Positions 34,528 to 43,510 of a DNA stretch of 64,000 bases are shown here, in pieces; the first letter of the stretch is position 1, and each line of letters starts with the position of its first letter. This DNA comes from DATFNV01 sp963827935 (GTDB taxonomy: Bacteria > Planctomycetota > Planctomycetia > Gemmatales > Gemmataceae): positions 620,001 through 684,000 of the forward strand of contig CAWHCN010000011.1 in NCBI GenBank assembly GCA_963827935.1, in the 5' to 3' direction. The position numbers and the translations under genes are program-made. The notes beneath the pieces are model-generated. The model worked only from the letters and a program-made list of their open reading frames with translations, was not told the DNA's origin and did not search any database.

Positions 34528-36367
34528 GGCGCGGCGGCCGGCAGCGTGATGCGGAACGTGGCCCCCTGGCCGGGGCGGCTCTCGCAGGTGATGCTGCCGC
34601 CGTGGGCGGTGACGATCTCGCGCACAATCGCCAACCCCAGGCCGGTGCCGCTTTCCAACGACTGTCCGGGCACCCGCGAAAAGCGCTCGAAGAGGTGCGG
34701 TAAATGCTCCGGCGGAATGCCCACGCCCGTGTCGGCCACCGACAACACCACAGCCCCGTTGGCTCGCGCCGCCCCCAGCGCGATCCGCCCGCCGCGCTCG
34801 GTGTGAGCCAGGGCGTTGTCCAGCAGATTGCGCAGGGCGTGCCCCATCCGCTCGACATCGACCGCGACCGGGGGCAGGTCGTCGCCGGCCTCGACGGTCA
34901 CGGTCACTTCCTTGTCCTGGGCACGGGCCTGGATGTCGGCGGCGGCGGAGTGCAGCAGCGACCCCGGCGGCTCCGGGACACGCTGCAACCGCACCCGCCC
35001 CTCCTCGATGCGGGCCAGGTCGAGCAGGTTGTTGATCATCGTCAGCAGGCGTTCGGCATTGTCGCGCGCGTCGAGGAGCAGCTCGGTTTGCTTGGCGGTG
35101 AGCGGGCCAATCGTCTCCTCCAGCAGCAGATGGACCGCCAGGCGAATGCTGGTCAGCGGCGTCTTCAGCTCGTGGCTGACCGTGGCCACTAGGTCGCTCT
35201 TGACCTGGTCGAGCAGGCGAAAGCGCGTCACGTCCTGCAGCAGCACGGCGGCGCCCAGCGTGTTGCCGTAGGGGTCGGCGATGGGCAGGACACGCGGCAG
35301 AAAGAAGTGCTCCTGTCCGCCCAGGGCCAGGACGACGACCTGGTCGAGCCCGTCCGGCAGGAACGGTTGTTGCTCGCGCAGCGCCTTCTCCAGCGGCCCG
35401 CGCAGCGGTTCCGGCGCTGCCCAGGCCAGGACGATGTCGCCCTCCTTGCGCGGCTGGGCGCCGAGCAGGCGCTGGGCGGCCGGGTTGGCCATCTCGACCG
35501 CCCCCCGCGGGTCGATCACCAGCACCGGGTCGGGGAACGAGTCGATGGTCGCCTGGCTGGTGCGCTGGGCGCGTAACAGACGGGCATAGCTGGACTGGCG
35601 GTAAGCCCGAAGCTGGCGGGCCATGACGTTGAACGCGTCGGCGAGTTGACCCAACTCGTCGCGTGCCAGGATCGGCACCACCTGGTCGAGGTTGCCGGCG
35701 CCGATGGCCTGGGCCGAGCGCGTGACGGCGCTGAGCGGGCGCAGGATGGCCCGGCTGTTGTACCAGGCCAGCACCACCGCCAGCACGACCGCTACCGCCA
35801 GGCCCAGGCCGAAGTACAGGAGCGAATCGTTGGCGGTCTGCCGCGCGTCGCGGTCCGCCGCCCTCATGTTCTCCTGATTGAGGACGAGAATGTCCGTGGA
35901 AACCTTCTTGATCCTCTTGAAGGTGTCGAGGAGCCCGTTTTTGTTGAAGTAGGCGCCGCGCCGCTGCCGGAGGTTCTCTTTGGGGAGCTTATAGAAGGAG
36001 TCGCCCTGCTGCCGGTACTCGCGCGTCAGTGCGTCAAGCTGGTCCACTAACTCGCCCTCGCCCTTGATCGTGATGTTGTGCTTCTCCACGTCGAGTTCGC
36101 GGAGGTAGTCGGGCCACATTTCGTCGTATTGACCCCGCGCCTTTTCCTCTTCGCCGGCGAGCGCGAACTGGAAGGAGGAGTCGATACGCTCCAGGGCCTC
36201 GTTGAGTCGCTCCATGGCGATGACGCTCTCGTAGTTCTCGCGCAGGATGACGTCGATGCGGCCGCCCAGGTGGTACAGGAGCCAGCGCCGGCGCTCCCCA
36301 GCACGGCCAGCAGGACCAGCAGCGGGGCCAGCGTCAGAAAGATACGGCTGCGGAGCGAGAAGGTCAT
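34509..36367 (-). CDS. Sensor histidine kinase of the kdp locus
   Basis: About 620 residues. ATG 36367 (MTFSLRSRIFLTLAPLLVLL) gives a first membrane helix; a frame change near 36293 joins it to a periplasmic helical sensor (YESVIAMERLNEALERIDSS). A second membrane helix (FGLGLAVAVVLAVVLAWYN), a HAMP linker, a PAS domain (SFPDPVLVIDPRGAVEMANP), a HisKA box with the phospho-His in VSHELKTPLTSIR, and an HATPase domain (NLLDNALAHTERG, ADTGVGIP, GTGLGLAI) follow. Its start overlaps the response regulator stop by four bases. It probably works with the separate KdpD-like sensor. Confidence 0.92.
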
Positions 36368-37698
36368 AGTCCGTAACGTTTCCGTTTGCGGTATAGCGTG
36401 CTGGGGTCGATGCCCAGGACAGTGGCGGCTTCTTCGACGGTCGGGCTGAGGGCGAGGATGCGGCGGATGTGCTCGGCCTCCAGTTCGTCGAGCGTAACGC
36501 GGCCGCCCACCTCGATGCCGGCACGGGACGGCGCGCCCGACCTGCGCCGGCAGGTCGGCCAGGCCCACGAGCGGACCCGCGGCCAGAATGACACCCCGCT
36601 CACAGCGTTGCGCAGCTCGCGGACGTTTCCCGGCCAGGGATAGCGGCTCAGGGCGGCACGGGCCTCATCGGTGAACCCGGCCAGGGTCTTCCCGGCCGAG
36701 CGGGCGAAGAACCCCAGCAGATGGTCGGCCAGCGGCAGCACGTCGCCAGGCCGTTGGCGGAGCGGCGGCAGGACCACCTCGATCACGTTCAGGCGGTAGA
36801 GCAGGTCCTCGCGGAAGCGTCCCGCGGCCACTTCGGCTTCGAGGTCGCGGTTGGTTGCCGCCACCACGCGCACGTCGCTGACTCGGGTCCGCGTCTCGCC
36901 GACGCGCTCGTAGCGCTTTTCCTGCAAGAGACGGAGCAGCTTCGGCTGCAGCGCCGAGGGCAGGTCGCCGATTTCGTCGAGGAACAGCGTGCCGCCCTCC
37001 GCCGCCGCCACCTTGCCGACCGTGTCGAGCACCGCGCCGGTGAAGGCGCCGCGGGCGTGGCCAAACAGGTCGCTCTCCAGCAATTCGCCGGACAGGCTCG
37101 GGCAGTGGACCGTCACGAACGGTCCGGCGGCACGCGGACTGCGGGCGTGGATGGCGCGGGCCAGGACGCCCTTGCCGGTGCCGCTCTCGCCGCGGATCAG
37201 GATCGGCCGCCTCGCTGGGCGCCGCCTTGAAGGCCAGGTCGAGCGCCTGTTGCTGCACCGGCTCCTGCGTCTGCAGGTCCGCCTCCGGCACAACCGAGCG
37301 GACCTGGTCTTCCAGTTCGTCCACCTGCGGCTGCAAGCCGCCGCATCCCGGCCGACGCGGTCCAGGACCACGCGCAAGCTGATCGGGAGTGAACGGCTTG
37401 GGCAGATAGTCGAAGGCGCCCCGGCGCATCGCTTCCACGGCCGTCTCGATGGTCGCGTAGGCAGTAACGATGACGACGTGCAGCCGGGGTGCCAGGCGCA
37501 GCAGCTCGGGCAGCAAGTCCAGCCCGTGCTCGCGCCAGGCGCAGGTCGAGGAAGGCCAGGTCGAACTGCTGCCGGCCCACCAGCTCCAGGGCCTGCGCGG
37601 AATGGCCGGCCTCGGCTGACCAGGTGGCCCATCGACTCCAGCGTGATGCGCAACGTCCGCCGCAGGCTGGGTTCGTCGTCGATGATAATGATGTTCAT
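36364..37698 (-). CDS. Sigma-54-type response regulator (NtrC family) of the kdp locus
   Basis: Begins MNIIIIDDEPSLRRTLRITL with the acidic receiver pocket; the rest of the receiver is spread over frames broken near 37640, 37530, 37370 and 37200. The AAA domain is clear (IRGESGTGKGVLARAIHARS, GAFTGAV, LFLDEIGDLPSALQ), and the end is a Fis-type helix-turn-helix (AATVLGIDPSTLYRKRKRYG) in a frame joined near 36540. This is unlike the OmpR-type KdpE of enterics: it implies that kdp is driven by sigma-54. The divergent kdp genes have a matching -24/-12 promoter at 37850. Confidence 0.9.
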   Translation of the reverse strand: MNIIIIDDEPSLRRTLRITLESMGHLVSRGRPFRAGPGAGGPAAVRPGLPRPAPGASTGWTCCPSCCAWHPGCTSSSLLPTRPSRRPWKRCAGAPSTICPSRSLPISLRVVLDRVGRDAAACSRRWTNWKTRSARLCRRRTCRRRSRCSNRRSTWPSRRRPARRPILIRGESGTGKGVLARAIHARSPRAAGPFVTVHCPSLSGELLESDLFGHARGAFTGAVLDTVGKVAAAEGGTLFLDEIGDLPSALQPKLLRLLQEKRYERVGETRTRVSDVRVVAATNRDLEAEVAAGRFREDLLYRLNVIEVVLPPLRQRPGDVLPLADHLLGFFARSAGKTLAGFTDEARAALSRYPWPGNVRELRNAVSGVSFWPRVRSWAWPTCRRRSGAPSRAGIEVGGRVTLDELEAEHIRRILALSPTVEEAATVLGIDPSTLYRKRKRYGL

Positions 37699-37849
37699 GG
37701 ATCGATTCCCGCAGTCGGACGGCGAGACTCCGTCGTGCATTTTGCCCAGGGCGGCTGGCATTCTGCATGACGGTAGGGCCCGCCCTCTCCGGAACCGTGC
37801 CGCCGTTAACTTATCGGTCTATGGGACTTGTGGCTCTACCTGGTTGGGC

Positions 37850-37864
37850 GGCACGCCGCATGCT
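37850..37864 (+). promoter_or_regulatory. Sigma-54 (-24/-12) promoter for kdp
   Basis: GGCACG-CCGC-ATGCT matches the sigma-54 consensus GGCACG-N4-TTGC; the GG (37850-37851) and GC (37862-37863) are exactly 12 bases apart. It lies 81 bases upstream of the small membrane gene at 37945 and kdpF, and 152 bases from the start of the divergent sigma-54 activator, so the gap upstream of the promoter is a natural enhancer region. Confidence 0.72.
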
Positions 37865-37944
37865 ATCCACACGGGTGCCCACAATTGCCGTGAAATGTCA
37901 CACCATTGCCGTCTGTTCCCATTTTACCTGTTCGAGCTGTCATC

Positions 37945-38046
37945 ATGGATCTGAACCTGCTTGTTTGGCTGTCGAGCTTGTTCGTCCTGGGTCTGGCTCT
38001 CCTTGGCCTGATGTTCGCCTTCCTGTTCGCCTGCGAGAAGGTGTGA
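37945..38046 (+). CDS. 33-residue membrane peptide upstream of kdpF
   Basis: A short gene, MDLNLLVWLSSLFVLGLALL then GLMFAFLFACEKV, stop TGA at 38044-38046. It is a single membrane helix ending in a Cys-Glu-Lys cap, much like the tail of small transporter subunits. It is the first gene after the sigma-54 promoter and lies 11 bases before kdpF. It may be a second KdpF-like stabilising subunit or a regulator of the Kdp complex. Family not recognised. Confidence 0.75.
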   Translation: MDLNLLVWLSSLFVLGLALLGLMFAFLFACEKV

Positions 38047-38057
38047 AAGGAGCCGTC

Positions 38058-38137
38058 ATGATCGTTCTGGCGGCCGTGGTTACGGCGCTGCTGTTCATCT
38101 ACCTCCTGGTGGCGCTCTGCGCCCGGAATGGTTCTAA
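38058..38137 (+). CDS. kdpF: KdpF, small subunit of K+-transporting ATPase, frame broken
   Basis: MIVLAAVVTALLFIYLLVAL is one membrane helix; restoring one missing base near 38117 gives the classic KdpF ending LLRPEWF and a stop at 38135-38137, about 26 residues. KdpF stabilises the KdpABC complex in the membrane. It is followed by kdpA. Confidence 0.85.
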
Positions 38138-38155
38138 CTCCGAAGGTCCCCCCCT

Positions 38156-40027
38156 ATGTGGACTCTGCCGCATACTCGTCCTCCTGGTCACATTCGCCCT
38201 GGCTGTGCCGATCGGCCTGTACATGGCCTGGATCTTCGACGGCCGCGCACGCCTGCCGGGATGGCTGCACTGGATCGAGGCGTGCCTCGACACCGGGCCG
38301 CAGAACTGGAAACAGTACTGCCTGGCGTTCCTGGTCTTCAACCTCGGGACGTTCGTGATCGGCTTCCTGGTCCTGACCTTGCAACCCTGGTTGCCCCTCA
38401 ACCCGGACGACAAGGGTATGCTGGCGCCGAGCACAATCCTCCACACGACGATCTCGTTCCTGACCAACACGAACCAGCAGCATTATTCGGGTGAGAGTTC
38501 ACCTGTCGTATTTCAGCCAGCTGTTCTTCATCTGCTGGAAACAGATCCTGTCGCCCGTCCTCGGCCTGTGCGCCTGCTGGCCATCATCCGCGGTCTGCGC
38601 GGCGACCGGCACATGGGCAACTTCTACGTGGACCTGTGGCGCGGCGTCGTCTACTGGTTCGTGCCGATCTGCCTGGTCGTGGCCGTGATCCTCCTGGCGA
38701 CCGGCGTGCCGATGACGCTGGAGGGCAACGCGAAGGTCGCCACCGTCGAGCCCGGGGCGCAGGCCATCGCTCGCGGTCCAGTGGCGGCCATCGTCGCGGT
38801 CAAGCAGCTCGGCACCAACGGCGGCGGCTTTTTCGGCGCCAACAGCGCTCACCCCTTCGAGAACCCGACCGCCTTCAGCAACTTCCTGAGCTGCGTGGGC
38901 CTGTTCCTGCTGCCGGTGGCCACGCTGGTCATGTTCGGCAGGATGCTCGAGCAACTTCCGCCACGCCGCGATCATCTTCGGCGTGATGCTCGTGCTGTCG
39001 GTCGCCACGCTCGTGTGGGTCATCTCCTTTGACACCATGAAACCCAACCCAGCTCTCACCGCACGCGAAGGCCTCGTCTACGAGCAGAACATTCCCCAGG
39101 GCGACGGCACGGTTAAGCCCTACTGGGTCGTGGCGGTCCCGGGCCGCGCCGCCGAACTGGTGGAGTGCGACCCCGAGAAGAAGGGGGCCGATAAGCCGGC
39201 CGCTCCGCACGTCCCCGGCTTGCCGGTGGACCAGGAGCTGGGCAACCTCGAAGGGAAGGAACTGCGTTTCGGGACCTCGGCCGGCGCGACCTGGGCGGCG
39301 CTGACCACCAATACCTCGAACGGCTCGGTCAACTGCATGCACGACAGCCTCAACCCGCTGGCGGGCGTGACGCCGCTGACGGGCATGTGGCTCAACTGCA
39401 TCTTCGGCGGCATGGGCGTCGGCCTCATCAACCTGCTGGTGTACCTGATCGTCGGCGTCTTCCTGGCCGGCCTGATGGTGGGGCGGACGCCGGAGTATCT
39501 GGGCAAGAAGGTCGAGGCCCGCGAGATGAAGCTGGCCATCGCTGGCCATGCTCGTCCATCCCTTCCTGATCCTGCTGCCGACCGGCATCTTTGCCGCCAG
39601 CGACTGGGGTCCAAGGCGGACGAACAACCCCGCCGCCCACGGCTTCTCGGAAATCCTCTACGAGTTCACGTCGGCGTCCGCCAACAACGGCTCGGGCTTC
39701 GAGGGACTGGGCGACACCTGCGGCTTCAACAAGGCGGACGAGAACCCCAGCCCGCCGGCTCCCGAGAGCCATGCCTGGGACATCGCTACTGGCTTGGTGA
39801 TGCTGTTCGGCCGTTTCATCCCGATCATCGCGCCGATCGCCCTGGCGGGGAGCCTGGCGGCCAAGAAGCCGACGCCCTTCACCGCCGGCACCCTGCGGAC
39901 CGACACGGTGACGTTCGGGTTCGTGCTGCTGGGCACCATCCTGCTGGTGGGTGCCCTGCTGTTCCTGCCGGCGGCGGTGCTGGGACCGGTGGCCGAGCAC
40001 CTGGGGCCGATGCCGTTCGGCGGGTGA
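38156..40027 (+). CDS. kdpA: KdpA, K+-channel-like subunit, frame broken
   Basis: The potassium-binding and translocating subunit, here about 624 residues. ATG 38156 (MWTLP) joins ILVLLVTFALAVPIGLYMAW near 38171. Typical features: FLTNTNQQHYSGE, LSYFSQLFFICWKQILSPVL, the TNGGGFFGANSAHPFENPTA selectivity-filter segment, GMWLNCIFGGMGVGLINLLV, and ASANNGSGFEGLG near the C-terminus. Frame changes lie near 38490, 38570, 38955 and 39545. The order kdpF-A-B-C is standard. Acts in the cytoplasmic membrane. Confidence 0.95.
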
Positions 40028-40034
40028 CAATCCC

Positions 40035-40085
40035 GTTTAGCCGCGACGCGCGGCGAGAGCGCTCCGCTGCGCGTCGCGGCTAAAC
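40035..40085. repeat. Intergenic palindrome between kdpA and kdpB
   Basis: Inverted repeat with outer arms GTTTAGCCGCGACGCGC and GCGCGTCGCGGCTAAAC, eight bases after the kdpA stop. Same family as 16893 and 42329. Confidence 0.85.
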
Positions 40086-40105
40086 AGCGCCTGACGAGTA
40101 CTCCC

Positions 40106-42320
40106 ATGGGCACCGATACCCCCACGATCCCGACCGCGCCGGAGCAGGGCACCCAGGACCTCAAGCTGGCGCGGCGCCATAGCCGCAGCGCCGGCCTGTT
40201 CGCCCCCGAGTTGCTCAAGGCGGCGCTGAAGCAGTCGTTCGTCATGCTGCGGCCGGACATCCAGTGGAAGAACCCGGTGATGTTCGTGGTCGAGGTCGGC
40301 ACCGTCCTGACCTTGATCTTCACCGTCGCCGCGCGTCCTGGGCTACTTCCCGCACAGTCGACCTGTCGGCTACCTGATCCCGCTGGACATCTGGCTGTTC
40401 CTGACCGTGCTATTCGCCAACTTCGCCACGGCGCTGGCCGAGGCGCGCGGCAAGGCCCAGGCCGACGCCCTGCGCAAGACGCGCCGCGAGACGCCGGCCT
40501 TCAGCTGCTTGACGACGGAACCGTGTCGAGGAGATCGGTGTCCACGGAGCTCCAGGCGGGCGACCGCGTCGTGGTCGAGGCCGGCCAGGTGATCCCGGGC
40601 GACGGCGAGATCATCGAAGGGGTCGCGTCCGTCGACGAGTCGGCCATCACCGGCGAATCGGCCCCGGTCATCCGCGAGGCGGGCGGCGACCGCTCCGGCG
40701 TCACCGGCGGCACGCGCGTGCTGTCGGACCGCATCGTGGTCCGCATCACCGCCAGCGCCGGCCAGATCGTTCCTCGACCGCATGATCGCCCTGGTCGAAG
40801 GGGCCATCCGCCAGCGCACGCCCAACGAAATCGCCCTGTCGCTGGTGCTGTCGGCCTTCACGCTGATCTTCCTGATCGTCACCGCGGCGCTGTGGCCGAT
40901 GGCCGCTGAACGCCGAGCTGTACATGACCGACTATCTCGGCACCGAGCGAGCAGGTGCACGAGCCTGGGCACCGACATGCCGACGCTGGTGGCCCTGCTG
41001 GTCTGCCTGATCCCGACGACCATCGGCGCCCTGCTGGCGGCCATCGGCATCGCCGGCATGGACCGGGCCCTGCGGGCCAACATCATCGCCAAGAGCGGCA
41101 AGGCGGTCGAGGTGGCCGGCGACGTCGACACGCTGCTCCTGGACAAGACCGGCACCATCACCATCGGCAACCGCCAGGCGACGCAGTTCGTCCCGTTCGG
41201 CGAGTACTCGGCCGCCGAGCTGGGCCGGCTGGCGGCGCTGGCGTCGGTCGCCGACCAGACGCCGGAGGGCAAGAGCATCGTCGAGCTGTACCGATCCGCA
41301 ATGGCAGTGGCCAGCGGCCAGCGGCTGGAAGCAGCGGCAGCTGTCCGCAGCCACTGGCCGCTGGCCGTGCCCGGCCGGGCGCGCTTCATCGAGTTCACCG
41401 CCCAGACGCGCATGAGCGGCATCGACCTGCCCGACGGCCGGCCAGATCCGCAAGGGGGCGCCGGACGCCGTGCTCCGCCACGTCCAGCAGAGCAAGGGCA
41501 CGCGTCCCGCCGAGGCTGCAGGAGCAGGTCGACGCGGTGGCGTCCCAGGGGGCGACGCCGCTGCTGGTGTGCGAGGGCAACCGCCTGGCCGGCCTGGTCG
41601 TGCTGGAGGACATCCTCAAGCCGGGCATGAGCGACCGCTTCGAGCGGCTGCGGCGCATGGGCCTGCGCACGGTGATGGTGACCGGCGACAACCCGCTGAC
41701 CGCCAAGGCCATCGCCGAGCAGGCCGGCGTGGACGACTTCATCGCCCAGGCCACGCCGGAGGCCAAGCTGGCCTACATCCGCAAGGAGCAGGCGGCCGGC
41801 AAGCTGGTGGCCATGATGGGCGACGGCACCAACGACGCCCCCGCCCTGGCCCAGGCCGACGTCGGCGTGGCCATGAACTCCGGCACCCAGGCCGCCAAGG
41901 AGGCCGGCAACATGGTGGACCTCGACAGCGACCCCACCAAGCTGATCGAGGTCGTCGAGATCGGCAAGCAACTGCTGATGACGCGCGGCGCCCTGACGAC
42001 ATTCTCGCATCGCCAACGACCTGGCCAAGTACTTCGCCATCGTGCCGGCGCTGTTCGCCGCCACGCTGCCGTGGCTGAAGAAGTTCGACGTCATGCACCT
42101 GCACTCGGCCACGTCGGCGATCCTGTCGGCGGTGATCTTCAACGCGATCATCATCCCGGTGCTGATCCCGATCGCGCTGAAAGGCGTGACCTACCGGCCG
42201 GTCGGGGCCGACGCGCTGTTGCGGCGCAACCTGCTGATCTGGGGCCTGGGCGGCGTGATCGTGCCGTTCATCGGCATCAAGCTGATCGACCTGATCCTCG
42301 TGGCGCTGCACCTGGCGTGA
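40106..42320 (+). CDS. kdpB: KdpB, P-type ATPase subunit, frame broken
   Basis: The ATP-hydrolysing subunit of the Kdp pump. Seen: DGEIIEGVASVDESAITGES (A domain TGES), the phosphorylation motif LLLDKTGTITIGNRQ, FIEFTAQTRMSGIDLPDG in the N domain, VMVTGDNPLTAKAIA, and MMGDGTNDAPALAQADVGVA. Several frame changes (near 40335, 40500, 40770, 40910, 41445, 41515 and 42005) break an otherwise complete gene. The N domain appears longer than usual because of a palindromic stretch at 41309-41366. ATG 40106 starts 21 bases after a palindromic repeat. Confidence 0.95.
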
Positions 42321-42328
42321 CCAAACAA

Positions 42329-42361
42329 GTTTAGCCGCGGTTCTGCGAACCGCGGCTAAAC
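42329..42361. repeat. Intergenic palindrome between kdpB and kdpC
   Basis: Near-perfect palindrome, outer arms GTTTAGCCGCGGTTC and GAACCGCGGCTAAAC with a three-base loop, nine bases after the kdpB stop. Confidence 0.85.
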
Positions 42362-42375
42362 GGAGTGATATTCTC

Positions 42376-43389
42376 ATGATGTCTCATGTCCGTGTGAACC
42401 TGTTCCTGTTGGCCTTCTCGCTGCTGTTCTGCGCCGTGCTGTACCCCCTGCTGGTCCTCGGCATCGGCCAGGTCGTCTTCCCCGGCAAGGCGGACGGCAG
42501 CTTGATCGACGCGAGGGGGCAGCCGGTCACCGACCCGGCGAAGGCCGTCGGCTCACGCCTGATCGCCCAGCCGTTCGCCGGCGACGAATACTTTCAGCCG
42601 CGGCCGTCAGCCGCGAGCTACAACGGTGCCGCCTCGGGGGCGAGCAACTGGGGCGCCAGCAACTACCAGCTCCGCGACCGCGTGGCCCGGCAGCTCGGCC
42701 CCATCGTCAAGTACAAGGGTATCCCGCCGCACGGCAAGACCGTGCAGGAGGACCTGACCGAATGGTTCCAGAAGGACGAATTTGGCCGTCAATCGGGCAT
42801 CGTGACCCAGTGGGCCAACGCGCACTCCACCCTGGCCCAGAACTGGGTCAAGGCCGACAAGCTCAACGCCGAATACGTCACGGACTGGATGGGCACCCAC
42901 AAGGCGGAAGTGGAGCAGTGGGTCAAGGATAACCCAGCGACGGCCGAGCCGAAGCCCGAGGACGTCGCCGTCATTTTCTTCAAGAGCTTCTCCACCACCT
43001 ACCCGGGCACGTTTCCGGCGCGGTCGGCGACAAGCAAAAGCGTATCGAGCCGGTCAAGGAAGGGACGGACATCCAGAGCTTTTTCTTCGACATGTGGCTA
43101 CAGGAACATCCGCACGCCGACCTGGAGTCGGTGCCGGCGGACATGGTGACGGCGTCGGGCTCCGGCCTCGACCCCGACATCACCCTCGAAAAGCGCCCTG
43201 TACCAGCTCGACCGCGTGGCCGGCAAATGGGCCGAGTTGACGAAGCGCGACACGGTCCAGGTCCGCAGGGAAATCGAACAGATGCTGACTGACAGGGCGG
43301 AGGCACCGCTGGGCGGCCTGGTCGGCGTGAAGCTGGTCAACGTGCTGGAAATCAACCTGGCCCTGCGCGACAGCTATGCCGCGAAGTGA
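42376..43389 (+). CDS. kdpC: KdpC, enlarged subunit, frame broken
   Basis: The chaperone-like third Kdp subunit with one N-terminal membrane helix (LFLLAFSLLFCAVLYPLLVL), the QPFAGDEYFQPRPSAASYNG motif and a C-terminal DPDITLE ... RVAGKWAELTKRDT ... LVGVKLVNVLEINLALRD. Enteric KdpC has about 190 residues; this one has about 337 because of an insertion of roughly 140 residues (GPIVKYKGIPPHGKTVQEDL to the ADLESVPADMVTASGSG region) in the extracytoplasmic part. Frame changes near 43020 and 43190 cancel. The stop is at 43389. Confidence 0.92.
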
Positions 43390-43510
43390 ACGGAGCGCCG
43401 TGGCGATGAGAAGCTCAAGCCCTGATCCGCGCGGCGGCCTGCGACCTGCCTTGGCCGCCGCGCACCAATGCGTTAGGGTGAAGTCAGCCCATGCACCCTG
43501 GAGCTTCACC

